Origin: Monoplex corrugatus
Lineage: Eukaryota; Mollusca; Gastropoda; Littorinimorpha; Ranellidae
Assembly (NCBI GenBank): GCA_030674185.1
Contig: CM060312.1
Coordinates: 35,629,862-35,693,861 of the forward strand
Reading direction: 5' to 3'
DNA length: 64,000 nt
The position numbers and the translations under genes were made by a program. Below the pieces are notes generated by a model. That model did not search any database, was not told the DNA's origin, and worked only from the letters and a program-made list of their open reading frames with translations. This document shows positions 22,901-29,850 of this stretch, in pieces (position 1 is the first letter of the stretch; each line of letters starts with the position of its first letter).

Positions 22901-24577
22901 GTTCTGTTGCTCCCCGGTAAACAACAGATTGTTGATTGAATAGTGTCGATTGCCAGCGTCTCCACTGCTAACTACAGAAATCTGTCTGTCTGCAATGCCC
23001 ACCTTTTCAGCAGCCGCACCCTGCTCTGGCACTCTGGGGATTAAATCATGTGACACCTGGGAGAGGCTGCTGGGAATTGGGCTGCGCAGAGATCCAGGGG
23101 TAGACTGGAGCTGCACAATCTGTGGTGTCTTTTGCAATGATGCCACACTCCCACCAGACACATGGGTCAACATCTGTGAGCTGGAATGAACCAGCCTGGG
23201 GCTCTGCGTCCCTAATGGTAAGCTTTGCAGAGGGGCAGACTGTTTGAAAGCCATGATATGTACAGGGCCAGTAACTGTTACTTCATTAGAACCAGACAAA
23301 CGCAGATGAGACAATGCTGGTAAGTAGGGACGGATTTGCCGCAATCCCCGTACTATATGCGAACGCTGAACTTGTGGGGTAGCCCCTATCTGTTGTTGGG
23401 GGTGAAGCTGGATGGGCTGTTGATGCAAGACACTCTCCTGTTCTTGAGCTATCATCAGACCTGTGGCAACCTTAGTTTGACATGTAGATACTGGCGGTTT
23501 GGGAATAAGAGTTTGCTGCTGAGACTGCTGTGTATCGACTGCCTGCTGCCGCACAATGACATGTCCACCTGAAGCTACACTGGCAGACTGTGGGACTGCA
23601 GGCATGCCCAATCGTGACTGTGGATGTTGCTGTACAGCCACTTGTTTCAATTGGCATGCTGGTTCAACCTGCTGCTGCACTGGTGATGGATGCACAGCTT
23701 CCCGTTGCTGATTCTGACGACTGCTTTGTTGCAGATTCTGTGGAGGACAGGTTAGTTTTAATACGCCCTGCTGAAACTGACTAATAAGACGCTCTAAAAT
23801 CTCTACAGATTTCTCCGGGTTTTTCGTCATAATGTGGCTCAAATGTACAGGTGAGATCTGCTTTGACTGGATGAGATATAGGAGGGTCTGTACAGTGTCT
23901 GAAGGCAGCTGCTTCAACACCAACTGCTGGATAATACTGTTGGCGCCTGTCATAGATCTATCTGGTTGGTGTGTCAGTGTCTGTGCTTCTACTGGAATCC
24001 GGCCAACATTATGAGTGAAACTTGTGCTGGATGGAATGGCCACATTACTGACATGAGACGAGGCATCAACAGTCTTGCGGACAGGTGTAGATGTCAGTTG
24101 GACACGTGTAGGCCTGACCTCCTGTTCTGGTATCCTGTCTTCAGGAGCTGCACAGGAAGATTCCTGAGGTGGGACAAGAGCTTTGCGATGCAAGAGGGCT
24201 GACTTGACTGGCTCTCCCCTCTCCTTCATGTGGTATTGTTTGCAGAGGGAGAGGAGGGAGGGCAGATCGCTGTCACAGCTGAGGTAGGTGGGACGCAGCA
24301 TGCTACACAGTCGCTCTACTTCGTACAATGTGGCTACGTTCACATCTCGACTGGCTTGGTCTCCCATCTCGTTTTTCAGACACTTGCCTCTGTCAGCGGC
24401 ACAGTTGCTGCAACACTGAGACTTGCTGGTGACATCAGCGCAGCTTTTTCTCTGGTGGGCATCACGTACAGCCTGTAGGGACTGTTCTGATGGCATCATG
24501 GCAAAGGATGTGAGTGCACAGCAAAAGGCCACCTTGGGAGATACGTGAGACACAATGTGGGCCAGCTTGTCACAAAC
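10928..24577 (-). CDS. Giant last coding exon of a large C2H2/C2HC zinc-finger protein (Rlf/ZNF292-like)
   Basis: A single 13,650-base exon encodes 4,549 residues up to a TGA stop. The acceptor is a clear CAG at 24580-24578 and the exon starts in phase 0 with VCDKLAH. The upstream reading (24578-24760) is open but is intron. Order of features: a short helical start continuing the upstream exons; a Gln-rich stretch (about 23900-23300); three C2HC-type fingers at about 21520-21430, 21345-21270 and 20185-20108 (each ends H-x3/4-C); two C2H2 fingers at about 19530-19445 and 19410-19340; long acidic Ser/Thr/Glu-rich disorder; a three-copy PF-x-W motif at 12990-12651; and a basic tail. The likely role is as a nuclear DNA- or chromatin-binding factor. 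Assignment to the Rlf/ZNF292 group rests on the helical N-terminal exons and is tentative; vertebrate members carry many more fingers. Confidence 0.85.
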   Translation of the reverse strand, partial: VCDKLAHIVSHVSPKVAFCCALTSFAMMPSEQSLQAVRDAHQRKSCADVTSKSQCCSNCAADRGKCLKNEMGDQASRDVNVATLYEVERLCSMLRPTYLSCDSDLPSLLSLCKQYHMKERGEPVKSALLHRKALVPPQESSCAAPEDRIPEQEVRPTRVQLTSTPVRKTVDASSHVSNVAIPSSTSFTHNVGRIPVEAQTLTHQPDRSMTGANSIIQQLVLKQLPSDTVQTLLYLIQSKQISPVHLSHIMTKNPEKSVEILERLISQFQQGVLKLTCPPQNLQQSSRQNQQREAVHPSPVQQQVEPACQLKQVAVQQHPQSRLGMPAVPQSASVASGGHVIVRQQAVDTQQSQQQTLIPKPPVSTCQTKVATGLMIAQEQESVLHQQPIQLHPQQQIGATPQVQRSHIVRGLRQIRPYLPALSHLRLSGSNEVTVTGPVHIMAFKQSAPLQSLPLGTQSPRLVHSSSQMLTHVSGGSVASLQKTPQIVQLQSTPGSLRSPIPSSLSQVSHDLIPRVPEQGAAAEKVGIADRQISVVSSGDAGNRHYSINNLLFTGEQQNSAMSITLPDTLPEISVDSISDTLRALSGPVCSGSQVTSGEPTKPSDTSTSKVISYMQFPSSEVHTASTPSISRQPRQLVVHKVPISAAQMPMTLEQNVAPVTNMCSIAQAGQNAKPHGQPLPSFSSLFVSNPPALPVLVAEASVGTSTVAVSSPLKTSVGQNFGQKATDNKGIRKNKELMVADNEKMMQLLKQAMTIKICKEDSKPGSGTAAACVHPSSQHLVSTSSNSLGGAKSGPVLNLSPTLARSLLSKSVHPSSVMSDKPASVPRFTSISDVSIPVKATITGVHTEACVSSGAALPTTSFISLQNTQAAVRFPSYVPSGYSNPSQNIVHHPKQTACENTRPTVISNAQKFSMLSAPVAVPSVQFSSQPSGHGAVNDSPGVTPRNSLCSDFGDTVCTTSTVDATVSSLKTYSRTDVSKQQSHRKTTMEPVTSEPIPPSILPEGGGVIERAVNGDQSIATYRCIICAKAFMTLDALRFHVKQVCRPILSQAENLGNRMAANKAQANEAGVETSTVFQCMRCFELCISETGIREHKLVCRPRAKPKPKAKPRELNPEEEQATQAKVMELLNKCLGENREKLQQEAEAVTAKQAGAKKKSPKKRPSLDVETPPVLGTIFIDNMSSAKKPRLEETSFSPGVAQGAVSGSAGIRVTGCVDTPARVIFPNTTGYVNTAAGTSCQNTAGFVNTLASASFPIKVETTYSTASVKSAAGITSLENAMGTSASVAATLGMAKSSTVAALQTYTQCSAAVTMRYTQTTSNTWTNLVYAKGGSNELKPKISCDPKEGLVGVTVDKGLQTDSVDFFDGSVGLTISAAQPVSTIKSENRSVEMSENISSEKSESSSTETFENTSHAEISEKVSGTEASKDINTEMLEDTESESVQEEPTKEVAPPQYKELSGSCGRSFFKCLNCGQTLCSLQSFSEHWTECITKKPLMHESDEKNPKASSFFEPDNDSEMASTAPANKYLEHVKTDEQAGTLTSNSASSVRMQDMLDRDKLSVKRQGENGSAAVDGRLQVKNTPEDHALSASLVKQSVVLLEKIVLPEKSGAEAFKIAGDAEKDIIYTETSELSQMGSSNESSTDSFPATSIKKRVSKKEGGLYRRQQHSRAVVRKRAVKRRRPTNRRYCRICKRLFSQPLFFIQHLASSHLKLFTSHKEGNETSYMCHLCEEKFAVYDRCMAHVTDHTRTLIHKYDKMNSIGKVTLQESGSRISDQEVSADHSKKSGQNSATDSSEDSDTGEVEAHSTDCAVKLTTATTRMKTTSLVNDRRSSGRAAQKQALNKIFISSLGISNFTEPFKESNRRKSSSDEKSIATSRPKRSSFSRSSVEFVDVEDEENSEESCGESDETRTSVQKDPASAAVQFSEISECNSKDAEQTSTVDTSEVRHGSDISPQDGSMPVSSPFLTAPKKPSFMDSFLNFVNNRSPEAPLPLNQTKRRFSYLRTSLESTSPTLTPWRRNSWDELRSLQNKASHHIQQSTSLSSVPSLMSSLQSQSKSDGVTEVHRTSPKSPQASCASKVKTSDYKNVYFYGEFEEQLTQQCKVNLGHRVKAEEVQPKQMGVQQNTSKAALISMKKCIVNLGPKVNPAAYITGSVKSTTGQNGNEQDTEILHLEVETVSEPGVGESSDVDVESDSDTLVASTSAPSPVGDTEDTISLDGIPLSSDRHPTSASDEVCGEVSQPMFLLPPSVDIAVTVDSVVSKVAEESLEASVVQSTASSCPAVETETLSLIGSPENKQVDGDDVQCVIVSRGECEDSSDDTVTTGDIISTSVTACNVTDDDTTTDSNQKENPANSVTPADSATLPEVDRFQLVEDPCVGKDFVEKEDKIEKTGPVEKENMFENTDTVGKEMDIIEVEDSVGVRVSVAKENSEIQVESWDTEAGDMASGKPKMLGEECCAGVTDIECTSQTTQDEQKKDGETDGNEIVIIPCRLEKDEETFKSDEEIVISPKITSQKSPAKQDETRKSSSDNQQLSVSTETVLWAVNIAEDNQQNCLKDSEVAETLTDLALTSIPEESIKKCSDNQAGIVVNQKTEEFDMNSLGVVTQGPCGNQQNQVMDHRPTDRIFKKEDIEGCDVESDKTQDGSCIKKGDISSEDKTIDVFGLQEPQAKTIAAETKDIVERDVAILCDAIPTEEPLPEHNFDLLESKPTDRKESYGAFKNTKDIDQSLCSPVLSSLASECLANCADKPSVTEPLDHHSTTRYSDETSLSDLKAASANSLLHSGQSEESSSTEVSHDNSQVVSTTPATQTAQIMLEELSTTSVDPEIALSENEEGTTEELKETKYDYPHVETSRDGMSKTVQTEQLSFFSSSDCERLEIQLHCKEAAVDSQAEHTETNNEPLTESVILLENQHMAGVGLITEEGLLHEEDAQTLEITSNQDLNDKVLMEKTSFDQSCSSFLTKKSCFNDSTQSVNVNKDMPQNTNFMGQSEVMSEASEAEYDHSMESKRTSSEGELSVEAAVGDMEERQCGGTGVLQMEASQCVPVSLVVLGTATVMDHQLTETFHTNENLISCGREKSGETKTNDENQFMEQEEPQLKKTSEKYRKSLLEGPSALHNDECSSLEVTDSTSSAHLHKEVICELPFQNRGLHGLTEEEQCLDEEKSDDDVIDKAEQGSEDGKKRQVEKTTPVIKEVTHEDFANKEPSSVECSQVYDEGAGQVCTQHDNVCHPDANHENGPESQCFPGSTMKDKEMCAGSGQSASEEDLSSMSMLEFLQKSAFSVIKNSPPPPQALQTDEMSLVTMDSAGEMMPADSNSDCEDWDTCEDKIDTISLSDESLSAAPPLASEATRPVCDTESADIGRCIQSDKTNPSPEGDQVTKTDVDSCKLELLPASTQAKTLSVPPTVGPDSPTPCPNEILKEQDQFSDLLVHSHKCTASLTGRESANLLEEAEMTLNNGCESANQSHVNHLPIGRCRASPESNHQVQSNVTEPVDSLSCHAYKCEDLIANKCHSTVDQSADCHALNHSQQQMDTCLDISHTMKVQDQAQGLSNSHMPVVSSTHCHEAEAGKQPICDVQNEKLDKTQLYQLSYQPACNVQEIPDQSVDCQVDQLSSCLQEQEQAMPSVDEKVETLNELEHPDQKQSDIPRQFSLGRSLLVGVGSTTSNSAPLEVSDCVSESSFVSFSAHNSVFSQCEHDGSDNTKTSSVLNKCVTEILVESSSPATNLPSTEGMEDSDCFHAEMAVPLKSADDADPENDLPDLCIIPDPQGTVIKPNTADTCADRKLDDYTSNDEIMQNEIIASVDSCEARIWPLKPLKVASIKMKAQSTYHAVKMEKADRPEEENLRADEDDQEGLMESPFTTRKPLLAMKTLRRMHKPQPFVWEIEGEEDRRKRVRNERSLKAFRSKAHVPPFSWDCDEASQDQSSACGENPAVCQNSRTAAEIRCMRPLQAFRQKVGSTPFSWDFNDEGNKIVKANSEITSSQVTADSNTMPKDRSDLSLNLDTVKSTESIHSQEKCIKVKTLTTSGQGRLLPRLREAIRSGSCDKIMLGVSRQNSSAYARNKLCRKEKPLRKSRSCDIECRGTSSERPLDSVKSGTGEELGTTDKQKIDSVNKNVSSTKLKYSVKSNQQHKRLCDTISTGSTKSAETVTLSTCRKWRCQQQESASGDKTDSETKELERNVYRSQIKRRLDVCRPQIKSQTGTEKRKTRLQQHTDLVTNAKLFQSKATSVNRVELPHGSPVPSRTKSVSRHNSPFSDCTESPRSVMIPSRMCCSRDSSPVTGVKQGGEPNLKDCVRSLRKKLLDIRKAKKGSVFTHPLGGGDKLVKKESLCHKSNMSSAQEIIPCASTGPTTEMTAGNRRPHKELKVNRSIRSKSKNVPLSKTITDSDSVLETDKIDSPAHSMEDSATAKENPLDSNQQPLTAMVRRRKRPANWSSVHQSPKKPCIATSETPQYEIIRVEPVISEASMDLHKTRSIEKELDQGPRTVHTRVAVDDVKPLLQPPAKTGSAQKWQINRHIAPSDKKKKNLDLHYPFTFERARSTAKKK
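12651..12990 (-). other. Three-copy PF-x-W short motif region within the giant exon
   Basis: Three successive segments read KTLRRMHKPQPFVWEIE, KAFRSKAHVPPFSWDCD and QAFRQKVGSTPFSWDFN. All share a basic (K/Q)-x-(F/L)-R start, a PF-(S/V)-W core and a following acidic residue. The spacing is roughly 30-55 residues. They sit in otherwise disordered sequence, which suggests a repeated linear binding motif. I do not recognise the partner. Confidence 0.7.
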
Positions 24578-24837
24578 CTGCCATGCAAAGAAGAGACAGA
24601 TATTAGAACACATAACATACATTTCTGAACATTTACAATAAACATGGTGTGTGATGTGATCTATGTCAGAAACAAAAGACAAGATCATCCAAGATTTGTA
24701 CTTTTGAACACAGTTTTCAAGAAGTAAAACAAATGTAAACACAAATGCAGGACTTGGCAACTAAAGTTTTGCACTTTAATATTCACTATTTCATTGACAC
24801 CACAGGTTTAGGAACAATTAGGAGATAGCTCTTGCCT
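24578..24837 (-). other. Start of the last intron
   Basis: Intron sequence directly upstream of the giant exon. The acceptor reads ttctttgcatggcag in minus-strand sense, with a modest pyrimidine tract. Confidence 0.6.
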
Positions 24838-25280
24838 GAACAACTTTGTTTCTCAAACTGCCAGATCTTGCTACTATCATCTCATCGTATAAGGCTGATC
24901 AGGAAGTATCTCTCTGTCGAAACAACTGCAAAACTCGTTCTCTCCTTCATAATGTCTCGCATTGACTAAGCTCAATACCTATGGTCCACGAGCCTTCTCT
25001 GTTTCTGGTCCACTCTCCTGGAACAAACTTCCTCTCTCAGTCCGTCAGCAACCTACTTTTGTCTCCTTCAAGTTCGCTCTCAAAACTCACCTTTTCTCCT
25101 CCGCATAAAATCCTAACCTCACTCAACCCCCCCCCCCCCCTCTGCAGCCTGTCTCCGCTCGGAGGGGAATCACATGGTTATAATATATAATTGTATATGC
25201 TATGCTCTCTATAATTTTCCATTGCTTTTATTCTTGCTTTTATTGCTTTTATTCTTTGTCCCCATTTATAGCCATGCGTG

Positions 25281-25366
<86 letters not shown>

Positions 25367-25500
25367 TGTGTGTGCGAGTGTGTGTGCGTGCGTGCGCGTG
25401 CGTGCGTGCTTGCGTGTGTGTCTGCTTCAGCGCTTAGATTTGATTTTATCAAGATTTTGCGCTATATAAATATTGTAATTATTATTATTATTATTATTAT
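24838..25500 (+). mobile_element. CR1/L2/Jockey-type LINE 3' fragment, copy 1 (internally deleted)
   Basis: The fragment begins at gaacaactttgtttctc, nearly identical to 61888 onward in copy 2. It has a deletion of about 300 bp at 24969 (sequence corresponding to about 62019-62313 is missing, joined at a short acta microhomology). It then carries the same C-terminal frame (SQSVSNL..-side shadow; true frame ends LKTHLFSSA) and the same 3' UTR. The tail ends in gcgctatataaatattgta followed by a (TTA)n run. It lies in the last intron, antisense to the host gene. Confidence 0.85.
25282..25424. repeat. Expanded (TG)n tract in the LINE 3' UTR
   Basis: About 80 bases of nearly pure TG are followed by mixed TG/CG repeats. 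The equivalent position in LINE copy 2 (62618-62668) has a much shorter tract, so expansion took place after insertion. Confidence 0.9.
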
Positions 25501-26042
25501 TGGTCAGACAGTAATTAGGCAACATTATACTGGTGCATGGGAAACCAAAGTGCATGGGAAACCAAAGTGCATGGGAAACCAGTAAGTTGGTGCCACTGAC
25601 CAGCCACAATGAAAGAGGGAAAAGTTTCAGTGGATATGAATGTCAGCCTGTTTTGCCTACTTGTTTCATTTATTCTCCTACTCTATGCGCCAATCCAAGA
25701 AATCTCAAGCACAACAGAATTTAGTTCATTTTTAGATTAGAAATCTATTTGTCCAGATCTCAACTGCTGTATCCCTTCCTGCTTTGTCGCTTGTAAATGA
25801 CAGTTATAGTTGACTGTTGATTTTGTAGTATATTGTCTTGATTTTGTTTCACTGCAATTTACTTATTGTATTGTATTCCTTTCAGGTTGTTTGTGTTTGA
25901 CATTAAAGATTTGTGCAGTTGTGTTTACTTTATTACATCGGGAATGCAGCCTGTCAGATCTGACAAGAAAAAAGAGGTAATGAAACAACAAATCTGCTTC
26001 ATTAGCTACTCCAGGAACTGGATGTTAATAAGCAAAAGTCCT
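25501..26042. other. Intronic non-coding stretch
   Basis: No gene. A small direct repeat of gcatgggaaaccaaagt occurs two to three times at 25535-25580. Confidence 0.5.
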
Positions 26043-26202
26043 TTAACTCTTAGAGCCCGAACGTACCGATATCGGTATCCTGCTCGCACAACGTTTCAGC
26101 CCGAACGTACCAAGTTCGGTACTTTTGCTTTCTGCATTTTTCATTCGCCGGAGCTGGACTGAGTACGAAACTAAGCACTACAGGCCTCTAGTTTATTCAT
26201 TT

Positions 26203-26583
26203 ATGAGTGCATCTGAAGGCTCAGACGTTGAAGAAGAAGATGACTCGATGTGTAGTGAGTTTGTTGTGATAGACTCGGATGTCGGCCCTCAACTCAGTGA
26301 CACTTCCAGTGACCAAGACTCGGTCTTTCGACTCAGTACCCAGTATGACACAGAGTCGGACGAAGTGATGCCTGCTGACGACGACAGTGCTGAGGAGATG
26401 GAAGTGGGTGGTGAAGAGAACACTGAAGCGTTTCTGGACATTTTTCTAAAACCATGGAACGAGAACTTCACATTCTTCCCTGTTATCAGCAATTTCACTG
26501 AGGACAAAGAGAGTGGTCTGCATGTCGAGCATGTGCAGAACCACGCCCCCCACCCCCACCCCCCTTGTTGGATTCAGGACTGA
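26203..26583 (+). pseudogene. piggyBac transposase N-terminal fragment
   Basis: An ATG-started frame of 126 residues begins MSASEGSDVEEEDD. It is rich in Asp/Glu/Ser and contains PWNENFTFFPVISNFTEDK followed by SGLHVE. In piggyBac-superfamily transposases an acidic, Ser-rich N-terminus is followed by W-x-x-x-F near a P/F-rich segment and a short G-L motif, which is what is seen here. The frame then leaves homology (HPHPP stretch) and stops. The catalytic DDD domain is absent, so the product cannot be an active transposase. The family call is from motif memory. Confidence 0.5.
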
Positions 26584-26879
26584 TGTTGGATTCAGGAACA
26601 GGAGTAAATCTGTGTTACAAAACATGTGCAGAGAATACTGCATGGACCAGAATATATAATGACTGTCTGATAACTTGATTTAAGCTCAAACTACCCCCCA
26701 AAACGTTTGTTTTCTTATTTTCAATTCAGAATGAATCACTGAAACATGATTTCAAGCTTGCTTATTTGCTCTTGTACACTTTTATTGTGTACATGATTGC
26801 AAACTTTCTAGTCTCAATATTTCTTGTGATTATGTATGATTTTTTTTCTTTACCTAATGCAAATGACCATTGTAATTTG

Positions 26880-29060
26880 TTGTCAGTGTGTGTGTGTTTG
26901 TAAAGTATAACATATACTACACATTGCCTTTTGACAAAGAAAGAGTTACTGCTAGGTTCTTATACTTGGTACACATAATGCCCAGTTATATATCAACTGT
27001 GTAGAAGTGTTTTTGATTTCAAAAAGCTAACTTTTTTTTATATTATTATTCTTTGGATATATTGGTACCCCCTGCGCAAAGTTTTGAAACAAAATAATTT
27101 GCTTCAAAATTTAAAAAAAATAGTAGAAGGCATATGAACACTTTCATACTTGCTCAAAAGTTTATAACCATGTTAGTATCACCAGAAACTTTCAAGTCTA
27201 TCTGTCTTTCCTATGAATTTTTTTTTATGATGTAGTCTGAATTGCTGTTGTTGTCTTTGGGCATGTGTGTACATTACAACATTGACCTAATAATCATTGC
27301 TTGTTTTCATTGAAAGACTTACTGCTGGTTTCTGAAACTTGGTACACATTATGCCCAATCATACTGCAACTGTCTAGAAGTGTTTTGATATCATAGAGCT
27401 AAAATTGTGTTTTTTTTATTCTTTGCATATATTGGTACCCCCAACACAAACTTTTGACAAAATAATTTACAGTAAAATTTCTAAAAACTGTATCAAACAT
27501 GTCAACTGTTTCATTCTTGCACAAAATTCAGTTTGTAACCATGTAAGTATCACTAGAAACTTTCAAGTCTGTCTGTCTTTCCTATGACTTTTTATGATTT
27601 TTTTTTGTTCATGAAGTGTGAATGGCCATAGCTGTGTCTGTGCGTGACATAAGGAACATTGCTTGTTTACATAGAAAGACTTGCAGCTGGATTCTGAAAT
27701 TTTGTTCACATAATACTGAATCATATTACAACTGTCTTGAAGTGTTTTTGATATCAAAAAGCTAAATGTAGGTTTTTTTTTATTCTTTGCATGTATTGGT
27801 ACCCCCCCTGCGCAAACTTTAAAAACAAAATAATTTACTTCAAAATTTAAAAAAAATAGTACCAAACAAGTGAACAATTTCATTCTTGCTCAGAAGTCAG
27901 TTTATAACCATGTTAGTATCATCAGGAACTTTCAAGTCTGTCTGTTTCTCCTATGATTTTTTATGATTTTTTTTGTTTATGTGTCTGAATTGCCATTGTC
28001 GTCTGTGGGTGTGTGTGTACATTATAATATTGATATAATGAACATTGCTTGTTTACATAGAAAGACTTACAGCTGGTTTCTGAAACTTGGTGCCCATAAT
28101 ATCCAATCATATTACAACTGTCTAGATGTGTTTTTGATTTCAATAATCTTAAATTGTGGGTTTTATATTCTTTTCATATATGGTATCCCCCACCCCCCTG
28201 CCGCGCAATTTTTAAAAAAATCAATAAATAAAAAAAAAATGGCAGGAGACAACTCAACACCTTCATACTTGCACAAACATTGGTTTGTAATTACGTTAGT
28301 ATCTCCAGAAACTTTCAACTTTATATATCTTTCCTATGATTTTTTATGATTTTTTTGTTTATGTAATGTGAATGGCTATTATTGTCTGTACGTGTGTGCA
28401 CATTATGATATTGACATAATAAACATTGCTTGATCACAAAGATACTTAGTACACATAATACCTGATCATATTGCAACTGCCTAAAGTGTTTTTGATATCA
28501 GAAAGCTGAATTTGTGAGTTTTTTATTCTTTGCATATTGGTACCCCCTCCCGCGGAAACTTTTAAAACAAAATAATTCATCTCAAAATTTAAAAAAATAG
28601 TACCAAACAAATCAACTCTTTCATACTTACACAAAAGCTGGTTTGTAACCATGTTAGTATCATCAGAAACTTTCAAATCTGTCTATCTTTCCTCTGATTT
28701 TTTATGATTTTTTTTGTATATTTAGTATGAATGGCCATTGTTGTCTGTGTGTGTGTGTACAATTTAAAATTTGCATACTTCAAATTGTTTGTTGACAAAG
28801 AAAGACTTGCAGCTAGTTCATGATACTTGGTAAACATAATGCCCAGTCATATTGCAACTGTCTAGAAGTGTTTTTTATATAAAAAGTCTAAATTTGTGGG
28901 TTTTTTATTCTTAGCATGTATTGGTACCCCCCCGTGCAAACTTTTGAAAATGTGTCATTTTTTTCAAAATTCAATTAAAATAAAAATCAACAAAAGATCA
29001 CCTTTATACTTGCACAAAAGTTAGTTTGTTCTTATGTTAGCAATACCAGAAAGTTTCAAG
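26880..29060 (+). repeat. Tandem satellite of about 370-bp units, roughly six copies
   Basis: Landmark blocks recur in the same order: ttggtaccccc at about 27063, 27431, 27796, 28181 (changed), 28539 and 28919; agaaactttcaagtct near 27185, 27555, 27920, 28310 and 28668; and the TG-rich start of each unit. Spacings are about 358-385 bp. Copies differ at many sites, so the array is not recent. No gene is encoded. Confidence 0.9.
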
Positions 29061-29168
29061 TCTTTAACTCCAAAACATTTTTTTTTACAATTTTATTAGT
29101 AACCCTTCCAAACAGCCAGGGCAGAAAGGTTGTTGACTGACACAATCGCCCAGGGCAGAGTGAGTTAA

Positions 29169-29850
29169 ATAACCTGCAAGACAGCAGGAAACAAATTATG
29201 TAGATGTAGCAGAGGGGGCATTTAGTTCAAAGAAACTATGAACTGAACAATGGAATGCTGTGGGGGATAAATCTAAGGAAGATGATAAACTGAACACCTA
29301 TGAGGATGGAGAGATAGATGACAAAAAAGATAGGCTGTGCGTTTCCACCACTGTCAAAAATGATGAAAAAGATCTACTTAAAGATCTAGAGCATGATTTT
29401 AATGAGAAAGAATAAGTTGGAGAAAATTTCAGAGAGGATCCAGCCAAACTTACGTACAGCAGATTTATGAACAAGCTTGGGGATGAAAATTTCCTGAAAA
29501 AAATACAAGTGAGGAAAAGGTCTGCAAACTGCCTAGCGCTCATAGTTCTTTTCTCAATGTGAAGATTTGACGACAACTTCCTGGAAACGCACATTGGGCA
29601 ACTTGAAAACTGTTTGCATGCAGTGTGCCATCACAAACTCGGACAGCAGTAGCTGAAATTGCAAATGAGATTCTTCCATTAGATGGACAGGAAGACAGCG
29701 TGCGGCACTGCACAGATACAATCACTTTGCTTGATTATGTGACACAGGAAACCTTCCTTTGTAGATGTGTACTGGAGCCCCACATCCACAAAATAACTGC
29801 TCATATGAGTGGGGGAAAATCCTTACAAGTCAAAATGACAAATTGTCTGC
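29169..29850. other. Intronic stretch with broken plus-strand coding remnants
   Basis: Short plus-strand frames (for example around 29280-29520 and 29625-29885) look like decayed coding sequence, but stops break them and I cannot name a family with confidence. Confidence 0.35.

Larger units (their letters stand above)
26043..29168 (+). mobile_element. piggyBac-type remnant with TTAA at both ends
   Basis: TTAA at 26043-26046 and 29165-29168 are followed inward by CTC and, at the same distance on both sides, a GCCC core. The terminal inverted repeat is therefore weak but present. Just inside the left end lies an open frame with an acidic piggyBac-like N-terminus (separate entry). The rest of a transposase is missing and the space is filled by a satellite of about 370 bp. 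The right boundary is less certain than the left. Confidence 0.45.

Noticed and set aside
24578..24760. Extension of the giant exon frame to 24760 with a TTG start
   Set aside because: A clear splice acceptor at 24578 joins in phase to the exon at 32367; the extension has no ATG at its start and looks like intron.
25249..25452. Open frames made of Cys-Val or Thr-His repeats
   Set aside because: They are translations of the TG/CA microsatellite; the same applies near 36850-37069, 41460-41663 and 50264-50682.
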